From NCBI GenBank assembly GCA_005879045.1, contig VBLV01000108.1, forward strand, positions 1 to 5,291: DNA of 5,291 nucleotides, read 5' to 3'. The notes under the pieces are model-generated. The model saw only the letters and a program-made list of their open reading frames with translations. It searched no databases and was not told the DNA's origin. Origin of the DNA: Methanobacteriota archaeon (lineage in GTDB: Archaea > Thermoplasmatota > Thermoplasmata > RBG-16-68-12). Positions 1 through 4,378 of the stretch are shown in pieces (position 1 is the first letter of the stretch; the number at the start of each line of letters is the position of its first letter). Made by a program: the position numbers and the translations under genes.

Positions 1-116
1 CGTACAAGGAGAGCGGCGCGATCACATCGATGGCCCACGCGGACGGGTACATCGAGATCCCGGCGAACGTGGACTTGCTGGAGAAGGGGGAGACCGTCCG
101 CGTGACGCTCTTCTGA
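1..116 (+). CDS. moeA: MoeA-type molybdopterin molybdenumtransferase, C-terminal end (partial)
   Basis: Only the last 37 residues are present. The reading frame enters at base 3 and ends with TGA at 114-116. MoeA inserts molybdate into adenylylated molybdopterin in the last step of molybdenum cofactor synthesis, in the cytoplasm. The visible piece has the small beta-barrel C-terminal domain (domain IV) signature of the family: an [17 protein letters not shown] stretch, then a leucine-glutamate turn (LLEKGE) and a final hydrophobic strand VRVTLF directly before the stop. Archaeal MoeA proteins typically end in this way. The rest of the gene lies left of the window, so catalytic residues cannot be checked and I cannot tell which archaeal paralogue or fusion it is. 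No T-rich terminator follows the stop. Confidence 0.78.
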   Translation, partial: YKESGAITSMAHADGYIEIPANVDLLEKGETVRVTLF

Positions 117-143
117 TCGACGACCCTCGGTTTCGCTCTTCAG

Positions 144-156
144 GGAATGGCATTCC
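144..156. promoter_or_regulatory. Perfect 13-bp dyad GGAATG-G-CATTCC
   Basis: Six-base arms flank a single central G. The dyad lies between the end of moeA and the acetyltransferase, about 30 bases upstream of the acetyltransferase TATA-like box. It could be an operator or chance. The symmetry is seen directly; a regulatory role is inferred. Confidence 0.3.
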
Positions 157-172
157 GTCGGACCTCCTCGCC

Positions 173-182
173 GCTCCGGAGC
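173..182. promoter_or_regulatory. 10-bp palindrome GCTCCGGAGC beside a TATA-like box
   Basis: A perfect even palindrome ends four bases before the TATA-like box at 187-193, where the archaeal TFB-recognition element would lie. A protein bound here could block assembly of the transcription complex. That is an inference from position; a 10-bp palindrome in GC-rich DNA is not rare. Confidence 0.25.
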
Positions 183-186
183 AATC

Positions 187-193
187 CTTATAG
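187..193 (+). promoter_or_regulatory. TATA-like box for the acetyltransferase (leaderless promoter)
   Basis: CTTATAG stands out in GC-rich surroundings and is centred 29 bases before the ATG at 219. Archaeal TATA boxes sit roughly 25-30 bases before the transcription start, so the transcript would begin at or next to the ATG. No Shine-Dalgarno sequence precedes that ATG, which fits a leaderless mRNA and favours 219 over the ATG at 203. Confidence 0.5.
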
Positions 194-218
194 GCCGGCG
201 GGATGTCGCCCGCGGCCG

Positions 219-601
219 ATGGTCCTCATCGAGCGCGCGAATCCGACGGACCGCCTCGACGTGGAACGCCTGATCGCGGCCTACCTCACCTCCGAGGGCG
301 TGAAGCCGCGCTGGTCGCGCGGGAGAAGCGAGCGGTCGTCGGCGTGGCGCTCGCGGTGTACTCCCCTTCCGCGGAAGAAGGCCGGCTCCTCGTCTTGAAT
401 GACTTCTTCGTCGATCCCGCGATGCGCCGGAAGGGCGTCGGCCGGGCCTTGGCGACGCGGCTCCTCGAAGAGGCGAAGGCGATGCGCGTGGAGCGGATCG
501 ACCTCGAGGTAACGCCGACGAACGCTCCCGCGGCCGCATTCTGGAAATCGATGGGCTTCCGGACGGGCGGTCGAACCGTGTACGGCCGGGACATCGTCTA
601 G
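219..601 (+). pseudogene. GNAT-family N-acetyltransferase with a broken reading frame
   Basis: GNAT enzymes move an acetyl group from acetyl-CoA to an amine; the substrate here is unknown. From ATG 219, one frame gives a typical first strand and helix (MVLIERANPTDRLDVERLI, AAYLTSEG). Near base 299 homology moves to another frame that continues EAALVAREKRAVVG and runs to the TAG at 599-601. This second part has the acetyl-CoA loop RRKGVGRA after strand DFFVDP, and the C-terminal AAFWKSMGF motif. Rejoined, the protein is about 127 residues, short for the family, and the segment between helix 1 and strand 2 looks about 20-25 residues too short. The break could therefore be one lost base (GGC-CGT reduced to GGCGT at 297-301) or a larger deletion. 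No slippery heptamer suggests programmed frameshifting. It may be a true pseudogene or a sequencing or assembly error. The ATG at 203 opens the second frame without interruption, but its N-terminus does not look like a GNAT. Confidence 0.72.
598..601. other. Shared CTAG: interlocked stop codons of convergent genes
   Basis: The plus-strand acetyltransferase ends with TAG at 599-601 and the minus-strand zinc-finger gene ends with TAG at 600-598. Both stops are read from the palindrome CTAG, so the coding regions overlap by four bases and no room is left for a terminator between them. Confidence 0.85.
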
Positions 602-996
602 CGCCCGTGGACGACCATCCGGTGGGCGCGGAACGCTTCCTGTCCGAACTCCTTGCCGCATTCGGGGCACCGGACCCGCGGGCGGCTTCGTTCGGGATCC
701 TGGGCCTTCAACGCGCCGAGGAGCTGGGCCATCTCGAACGCGATCTCCTCGGACTCCGCCCTGGATCCGTGGAACGCCGTCACATCCCGCATGAAGTCCA
801 CGTGCAGGTCGATCTCCGAGCCCTTCGGGACGCGCTCGAGCCCGTGGGTCTCGAGGCGCATGTGGAAGCGCTTGCCGTCGTACAGCGCTCGGAACGCGAC
901 CACGTCGAACGGCTCACGCTTCACGCGGTAGCCGAGGGTCAGGGCTGCGGCCTCGATCGCGTGGAGTGTCATCCGCCGGGGGAGGGACGCCTTCAT
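598..996 (-). CDS. Unrecognised 132-residue protein with C-terminal C2H2 zinc finger
   Basis: I do not recognise the family. The first 100 residues contain a basic start (MKASLPRR), a likely helix (LHAIEAAALTLGY), a strand-rich section with alternating hydrophobics (VVAFRALYDGKRFHMRLETH, then SEIDLHVDF) and a helix (ESEEIAFEMAQLLGAL). The C-terminus is a single zinc finger, C110-x2-C113-x11-H125-x4-H130, preceded by a basic linker (RSRPRVR) and ending two residues after the last histidine. This suggests a small zinc-binding protein that contacts nucleic acid or a protein partner, which is inference. The ATG at 996 lies 11 bases after the UPF0179 stop. The purine-rich GAAGGGA (1009-1003) overlaps that stop, so the two genes are probably co-transcribed and translationally coupled. 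The TAG stop (600-598) interlocks with the stop of the convergent acetyltransferase. Confidence 0.82.
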   Translation of the reverse strand: MKASLPRRMTLHAIEAAALTLGYRVKREPFDVVAFRALYDGKRFHMRLETHGLERVPKGSEIDLHVDFMRDVTAFHGSRAESEEIAFEMAQLLGALKAQDPERSRPRVRCPECGKEFGQEAFRAHRMVVHGR

Positions 997-1007
997 CGGA
1001 GTTCCCT

Positions 1008-1442
1008 TCAGTTGCCGTACGAGACCTTCGCGGACACGAGCGAGTAGCCGAGCGGGCATTCGAGCTCCGGCCCGAGCTCGACGACGCGAATGCGCATTCC
1101 CGGTTCGACGCCGACCGGGTGGCAGAGGCGGAAGTTCGGGCACGCGCCATTGGAGCAAACGATCTTCTCGTACGCCAAGACGGCTCCCTCGACGCCCACC
1201 CGGGCCGAGAGGCTGCAGTCCGGTGGGATCGGTTCGACCTCGACCACCCGCGCGCGTTCTTCGTTCAAGAGGCACGGATGCGCGACGTCTCGGACGCGGG
1301 TGATCCGGTACCGACGCCCGAGGTCTTGGTTGAGGCATGCGCTGCGGACCTTGCACGGCGTGCACTCGGGCTGCGGCCCGCGGTAGATGAATTCGTGGCC
1401 CGCGTGCGCTTGCCGCTCGCCGACGAGCGTGATCTGGACCAC
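1008..1442 (-). CDS. UPF0179 family protein (cysteine-rich, function unknown)
   Basis: This 144-residue protein matches UPF0179 from end to end: the N-terminal VQITLVGERQAHAGHEFIY strand-turn-strand, a central RRYRITRVRDVAHPC, and a C-terminal LECPLGYSL. It carries nine cysteines at 27, 30, 36, 57, 76, 96, 101, 107 and 129, grouped as C-x2-C-x5-C and C-x4-C-x5-C. This spacing suggests zinc or an iron-sulfur cluster, but the function is unknown and none should be assumed. There is no signal peptide or membrane segment, so it is probably cytoplasmic. The start is GTG at 1442, preceded eight bases away by GGGAGAGG. It is the first gene of an apparent two-gene operon with the downstream zinc-finger protein. 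A TATA-like CTTAAG lies about 39 bases upstream. Length and start agree with family members as I remember them. Confidence 0.9.
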   Translation of the reverse strand: MVQITLVGERQAHAGHEFIYRGPQPECTPCKVRSACLNQDLGRRYRITRVRDVAHPCLLNEERARVVEVEPIPPDCSLSARVGVEGAVLAYEKIVCSNGACPNFRLCHPVGVEPGMRIRVVELGPELECPLGYSLVSAKVSYGN

Positions 1443-1450
1443 GACGAGGG

Positions 1451-1458
1451 CCTCTCCC
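1451..1458 (-). promoter_or_regulatory. Shine-Dalgarno-like GGGAGAGG for UPF0179
   Basis: A purine-rich GGGAGAGG on the minus strand lies eight bases before the GTG at 1442. It supports that GTG as the start codon in the absence of a nearby in-frame ATG. Confidence 0.5.
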
Positions 1459-1478
1459 GGACCTAAGGCGCGGGGCGG

Positions 1479-1484
1479 CTTAAG
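1479..1484 (-). promoter_or_regulatory. TATA-like box CTTAAG upstream of the UPF0179 operon
   Basis: This AT-rich hexamer in GC-rich DNA is centred about 39 bases before the GTG start. It would place the transcription start roughly 10-15 bases before the GTG. The sequence is self-complementary, so strand assignment rests on position alone. Confidence 0.35.
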
Positions 1485-1539
1485 GGTCTCCGTTCCCAGG
1501 ATCGCCCGCGGCGGACCGATTCTGCGCCGATAGGTTCAA

Positions 1540-1552
1540 GGTCGAAGCGACC
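1540..1552. promoter_or_regulatory. 13-bp dyad GGTCG-AAG-CGACC (copy 1)
   Basis: Five-base arms flank a three-base spacer. It is identical at 11 of 13 positions to the dyad at 1565-1577, with centres 25 bases apart, which resembles a tandem operator pair. It lies in the divergent region between the UPF0179 operon and the RIO kinase. No regulator can be named from sequence. Confidence 0.35.
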
Positions 1553-1564
1553 ATGGAACGGGAC

Positions 1565-1577
1565 GGTCGAGTCGACC
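1565..1577. promoter_or_regulatory. 13-bp dyad GGTCGA-G-TCGACC (copy 2)
   Basis: Six-base arms flank a single central G. It is the second copy of the motif at 1540-1552, differing only at two central positions. It lies more than 50 bases upstream of the likely RIO TATA-like box and more than 80 bases upstream of the UPF0179 box, so it could serve either gene as an operator or activator site. Confidence 0.38.
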
Positions 1578-1591
1578 AGGAGGTTCCCGGC

Positions 1592-1608
1592 ATGATATCC
1601 TGTATCAT
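1592..1608. promoter_or_regulatory. AT-rich 17-bp dyad ATGATA-N5-TATCAT
   Basis: Perfect six-base arms flank the spacer TCCTG. The element is strikingly AT-rich for this window and is centred 29 bases from the neighbouring GGTCGA dyad. The spacing suits a homodimeric helix-turn-helix regulator. It lies about 25 bases upstream of the putative RIO TATA-like box; the role is inferred. Confidence 0.38.
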
Positions 1609-1630
1609 TTTCCGAACCGCGCCGGGAGCC

Positions 1631-1638
1631 GCATAAGA
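1631..1638 (+). promoter_or_regulatory. Possible TATA-like box for the RIO kinase
   Basis: GCATAAGA is the best AT-rich candidate near the expected position. It would place the transcription start near 1660-1665, giving a short leader before GTG 1673 or ATG 1685. The match is weak. Confidence 0.28.
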
Positions 1639-1684
1639 CCGTTCGGCGTCCCGGCGTTCGTGAGTCCGTCATGTGAACGCCCGC

Positions 1685-2446
1685 ATGAAACGAACGAACC
1701 AACCGATGCCGAACCGCCCCTACCTGGACGCCAGCGTCCAGTGGCGCATCAACTCCGGGCAGCTGTCCCTCGAGGAACCGGACTACCGGTCCGTCGTCGA
1801 GGCGATCCTGTCCGCCGGGCTCGCGACGGAAGTCGTGGGCCTGATCAGCGCAGGCAAGGAAGCGAACGTGTACCTGGCGCGGTATAACGGCGCGCCGCTT
1901 GCGATTAAGTCGTATCGGCTCTATCGAACGTCGCACCGCGGGGGAGGGCCGGTCAAGCAGGACTCCATGGGTTGGCGGGCCGCGCACGAGTACGAGATGA
2001 TGCGCCAGGCCTGGAAAGGCGGGGTCCGCGTGCCGACGCCCGCGCGGCGCGTCGAGAACCGTTTCTCCATGCGATACCTCGGCACGGATGAAGGGCCGGC
2101 GCCTCGACTCAAGGACGTCGTGCTCGAGGATCCGAAAGGATTCCTCGACCAGGTACTCGATGTGATCCGGCGTCTCATCGGGGCCGGCGTGGTCCATGGC
2201 GACCTGAGCGCCTTCAACGTTCTGGTCCATGAGGGCGAGCCCTGGGTCATCGATTTCTCCGAGGCGATCCGGGTGGACCGCGCCGGGTCGTCGCCGTGGG
2301 TCCGTCTGACGGAGGCTCGAGCGGCCCTGGAGAGCGGACTCGCGGCCCTCCAGGTGTACTTCCGCCGCTATGATCTCCGGATCGACATCGCGGCCTGTGC
2401 AAACGAACTCGTTGAGTCGCTCGACCGGTTCGGCGTTCTGCATTAG
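1685..2446 (+). CDS. rio1: RIO1-type atypical serine protein kinase/ATPase
   Basis: RIO1 proteins are atypical kinases or ATPases that act in late maturation of the small ribosomal subunit. Positions here count from the GTG at 1673. The ATP-binding loop SAGKEANVY (59-67) is RIO1-like, K79 in AIKSY is the nucleotide-contacting lysine, and E106 in HEYEMM is the likely salt-bridge partner. The catalytic loop HGDLSAFN has D177 and N182, and the metal-binding IDFSE has D194. APRLKDV (143-149) and the strand-turn before the ATP loop also match RIO1; a RIO2 winged helix is absent. The segment between K79 and W101 is clearly shorter than the flexible loop of archaeal RIO1 proteins I recall, and its YRLYRTS recalls RIO2. 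I chose ATG 1685 (253 residues); GTG 1673 (257 residues) is possible and neither has a strong ribosome binding site. The gene converges on egsA with 15 bases between stops. Confidence 0.88.
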   Translation: MKRTNQPMPNRPYLDASVQWRINSGQLSLEEPDYRSVVEAILSAGLATEVVGLISAGKEANVYLARYNGAPLAIKSYRLYRTSHRGGGPVKQDSMGWRAAHEYEMMRQAWKGGVRVPTPARRVENRFSMRYLGTDEGPAPRLKDVVLEDPKGFLDQVLDVIRRLIGAGVVHGDLSAFNVLVHEGEPWVIDFSEAIRVDRAGSSPWVRLTEARAALESGLAALQVYFRRYDLRIDIAACANELVESLDRFGVLH

Positions 2447-2461
2447 CGCGCGGCGACGCCC

Positions 2462-3529
2462 TCAGACGACCTTCGTGATCTTCGCGAGTCGCTCCGCCGC
2501 TTCGAGCGTGAGGCCTTCGTCTCCGAGGATCGTGTACCGCTCCTTGTTGACCTCGTGCGCGTGCACGAGAGCCTGGACGACCTCATCGTCCGTGACGCCG
2601 AGCGCCCGCGCTGTCGTCGGCGCGCCAATGGCCAGGAGCGCGTCTCGGACTTCCTGCCAGTTCCCGGCATGGAGGTACATCATCATGATCGTCCCGACGC
2701 CGCACTGCTCCCCATGCAAGCCAGGCTTCTTCGCGATCCGGTCGAGGGCGTGCGAGAACTTGTGCTCGCTCCCGGACGCGGGCCGCGAGGAGCCGGCGAT
2801 CGACATCGCGACCCCGCTCGACACGAGCGCCTTGCACACGAACCACGCGCTCTCTTCGAGTCGAGGCTTGATCGTGGACGCGTTCTCGATCACGAGGTGC
2901 GCGGCGAGTTCGCTCAGCGCGGCGGCGTACGACGAATAGTATTCGTTCCGAAGGTTTCGCGCGAGGGCCCAGTCCTTCACCGCCGCGAGGTTCGAGATGA
3001 TGTCTCCGCATCCCGACGCAAGGAGGCGGAACGGCGACTCGGCGATCACGCCGGTATCCATGATGACCGCGATCGGCGTCTGGGCTGCGAGGCTCACCTT
3101 CTCGCCGTCCTTCTGGATCGAGGCGCGCGACGACACCACGCCGTCGTGGCTCGCGGCGGTCGGCACGCTCACGAACGGCACGCCCGCATTGAAGGACGCG
3201 CACTTCGCGACATCAATCGAACGCCCGCCGCCCACGCCGAGCGCGAATTCGATGTTCCCTTTGCGAATCTTCTCTTCTCCCTCGCGGATCTCTTTCATCG
3301 TCGCATCCGGGATCAAGAATTCCGAGGAACGAATCTTCCGCGCGGCGAGTTCCTTCTCGACGGTCGTGCCGGCGATCTTCATCGTCGTCTCGTCCGCGAC
3401 GATCAACGCGCGCTTCCCCAGTTTCAGCGACTGGCAGACCTCTCCGACCGTGTGCAGGGCGTCATGGCCGACGACGACGTTGCGCGGGAGCTCCATCGCT
3501 TTCGTCTTCGAGAAGGACTCTGTGTCCAT
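2462..3529 (-). CDS. egsA: sn-glycerol-1-phosphate dehydrogenase (NAD(P)-dependent)
   Basis: This enzyme reduces dihydroxyacetone phosphate to sn-glycerol-1-phosphate, the backbone of archaeal ether lipids, in the cytoplasm. It belongs to the iron-containing alcohol dehydrogenase/glycerol dehydrogenase fold. Positions count from the TTG at 3538. The nucleotide-binding GVGGGRSIDVAK is at 101-112, the family signature PTAASHDGVVSSRASI is at 126-141, and the three expected zinc ligands are present: D179 in GCGDIISN, H259 in SGSEHKFSHAL and H275 in LHGEQCGVG. Length is typical and no key residue is missing. Three starts are possible: TTG 3538 (358 residues), ATG 3529 (355) and ATG 3496 (344, beginning MELPRNVVVG). 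A GGGGAG lies five bases from the TTG but 14 from ATG 3529, so the TTG may be used. I give the ATG as conservative. A TATA-like box at 3577-3583 gives it its own promoter, separate from the gene behind it. Confidence 0.95.
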   Translation of the reverse strand: MDTESFSKTKAMELPRNVVVGHDALHTVGEVCQSLKLGKRALIVADETTMKIAGTTVEKELAARKIRSSEFLIPDATMKEIREGEEKIRKGNIEFALGVGGGRSIDVAKCASFNAGVPFVSVPTAASHDGVVSSRASIQKDGEKVSLAAQTPIAVIMDTGVIAESPFRLLASGCGDIISNLAAVKDWALARNLRNEYYSSYAAALSELAAHLVIENASTIKPRLEESAWFVCKALVSSGVAMSIAGSSRPASGSEHKFSHALDRIAKKPGLHGEQCGVGTIMMMYLHAGNWQEVRDALLAIGAPTTARALGVTDDEVVQALVHAHEVNKERYTILGDEGLTLEAAERLAKITKVV

Positions 3530-3543
3530 CGTCGACAATGCGT

Positions 3544-3549
3544 CTCCCC
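3544..3549 (-). promoter_or_regulatory. Shine-Dalgarno-like GGGGAG before egsA
   Basis: This purine run on the minus strand is five bases from TTG 3538 and 14 bases from ATG 3529. Its spacing favours the TTG as the start codon, which would add three residues to the protein. Confidence 0.4.
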
Positions 3550-3576
3550 TAAACCCGCTTCAAGGAACACTCTCTA

Positions 3577-3583
3577 CTTAAAT
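3577..3583 (-). promoter_or_regulatory. TATA-like box ATTTAAG for egsA
   Basis: This is the most AT-rich stretch in the gap between the YdeI-family gene and egsA. Read on the minus strand it is centred near 3580, predicting transcription from about 3552-3555 and a leader of roughly 15-25 bases. It indicates that egsA is transcribed independently. Confidence 0.5.
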
Positions 3584-3645
3584 CCGACGACCCCGTTCTC
3601 GGCCTCCCGATCGGCAGCTACGACCCGAGGCCCTGTCCTCGCAGA

Positions 3646-4236
3646 TCAGCGGTGCTTCAGGGTCCGGCGAGTCAACGGCGGCACGGTTCGTCCATGCTTT
3701 GAGTCGTCAATCAGCTGTCCGAGGCGTTTGAGTTTCGTCGGCTCCGTCTTCGCGGTGATGACCCACCACACGGCCGCCTTCTGGTACGATGGAGGTTGCG
3801 CTTGAAAGAACTCCCAGGCCTTCCGGTTCGCGCGGAATTTCCTCAATTGCACCTCGTCAAGCTCCGCGGCTTTGCGTTGTTCGTACGAGTAGATTCCAGA
3901 TCGATCTTTCGCACGGGCCTCGAACGCCTCGAGGCCGGCCGGCTGCATGCGCCGTTGTGCGCGAAGTTGCTCGACGCGCTTGACATTCGCGACGCTCCAG
4001 ATGCTGCCCGGCTTTCGCGGTGTGAAACGGATCGCATGATCCACTTCGTCGATGCCTTTCCGTTGTCCATCGATCCATCCAAAGCACAGCGCTTCGTCGA
4101 CCGCTTCCGGCCACGTGATACTCGCCTGACCTGAGCTCTTTTTATGGAATCCGACCCATAATTCTCGGGCTTCGCGGTGTCGCTTCTCAAGCCAAGCTCG
4201 GAATTCCAGCGGAGTTCTGAAGAAGGTTGGTTTCAT
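3646..4236 (-). CDS. YdeI/OmpD-associated family protein
   Basis: The 196-residue product matches the YdeI/OmdA family over its full length. It has an N-terminal TPLEFRAWLEKRH helix and ELWVGFHKK strand, then ITWPEAVDEALCFGWIDG (40-57), RFTPRKPGSIWS (70-81), a DRSGIYSYEQRK segment, and AWEFFQAQPPSYQKAAVWWV (140-159) before a basic tail. Bacterial members have been linked to bacteriocin or antimicrobial-peptide protection, but the biochemical role is unclear and should not be transferred with confidence. There is no signal peptide or membrane helix. Two hand-counted 60-base lines of the gene are about 53-57% GC, against about 75% in a line of the TPR gene and about 58-60% in RIO kinase lines. 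With the family's mainly bacterial distribution, this hints at acquisition. It is divergent from the TPR gene and has a perfect 15-bp palindrome just upstream of its start. Confidence 0.9.
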   Translation of the reverse strand: MKPTFFRTPLEFRAWLEKRHREARELWVGFHKKSSGQASITWPEAVDEALCFGWIDGQRKGIDEVDHAIRFTPRKPGSIWSVANVKRVEQLRAQRRMQPAGLEAFEARAKDRSGIYSYEQRKAAELDEVQLRKFRANRKAWEFFQAQPPSYQKAAVWWVITAKTEPTKLKRLGQLIDDSKHGRTVPPLTRRTLKHR

Positions 4237-4249
4237 CGGCCCTCGGACC

Positions 4250-4264
4250 AGGACGCGGCGTCCT
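4250..4264. promoter_or_regulatory. Perfect 15-bp palindrome AGGACGC-G-GCGTCCT
   Basis: Seven-base arms flank a central G, with its near end 13 bases upstream of the YdeI-family ATG. It lies between the likely TATA-like box (4276-4283) and the start codon, covering the predicted transcription start. That is a classic repressor position. As RNA it could also fold into a six-base stem with a three-base loop in the leader. Both roles are inferred. Confidence 0.42.
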
Positions 4265-4275
4265 CACCGTCTCTC

Positions 4276-4283
4276 AATAGTTA
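4276..4283 (-). promoter_or_regulatory. Possible TATA-like box for the YdeI-family gene
   Basis: TAACTATT on the minus strand is centred about 43 bases before the ATG at 4236 and predicts a leader of about 15 bases. The match to an archaeal TATA box is loose. Confidence 0.3.
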
Positions 4284-4347
4284 GCCGTTCTCAGAGGGGT
4301 CGGCGAAAGTACGCCAACTAACGCCGCCGAAACTCACCGCGGAACCA

Positions 4348-4353
4348 TTAAAT
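4348..4353 (+). promoter_or_regulatory. TATA-like box for the TPR gene (leaderless promoter)
   Basis: TTAAAT, within CATTAAAT, is centred about 29 bases before ATG 4379, the same spacing as the acetyltransferase promoter. An in-frame TAA at 4349-4351 rules out any start upstream, and there is no Shine-Dalgarno sequence. This fits transcription beginning at the ATG. Confidence 0.5.
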
Positions 4354-4362
4354 CGACGTCGA
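4353..4362. promoter_or_regulatory. 10-bp palindrome TCGACGTCGA downstream of the TPR TATA-like box
   Basis: This perfect even palindrome directly abuts the TATA-like box and precedes the predicted transcription start, a position where bound protein would block polymerase loading. Its short length makes chance plausible. Confidence 0.27.
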
Positions 4363-4378
4363 CTCTGATGCGCCCCCG

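Noticed and set aside
290..305. Programmed ribosomal frameshift in the acetyltransferase
   Set aside because: There is no slippery heptamer and no clear downstream stem-loop at the frame change; mutation or sequencing error is simpler.
997..1365. N-terminal extension that would make the zinc-finger protein 255 residues long
   Set aside because: The extension lies in a shifted frame inside UPF0179 and is an arginine/proline-rich low-complexity translation typical of GC-rich shadow frames. The ATG at 996 has a ribosome-binding-like sequence and begins the structured part.
1671..1676. ATGTGA start-stop minimal frame just before the RIO kinase start
   Set aside because: It could be an upstream regulatory start-stop, but one six-base match is expected by chance and nothing else supports translation there.
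1463..2443. Long open frame on the strand opposite the RIO kinase
   Set aside because: The RIO kinase motifs on the other strand are unmistakable, and the opposite translation has no recognisable domain. Long antisense frames are common in GC-rich genes.
3601..3632. Inverted repeat GGCCTC/GAGGCC around a CCGATCGG palindrome as a terminator for the YdeI-family gene
   Set aside because: The stem is only six bases with a 20-base loop and is not followed by a T-run on the minus strand, as an archaeal terminator would be.
2555..3805. 416-codon plus-strand frame over egsA and the YdeI-family gene
   Set aside because: It spans two genes with clear motifs on the minus strand and reads as arginine/histidine-rich shadow sequence.
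4302..4315. Small hairpin GGCG-N6-CGCC between the YdeI-family and TPR genes
   Set aside because: A four-base stem is too short to distinguish from chance in GC-rich DNA.
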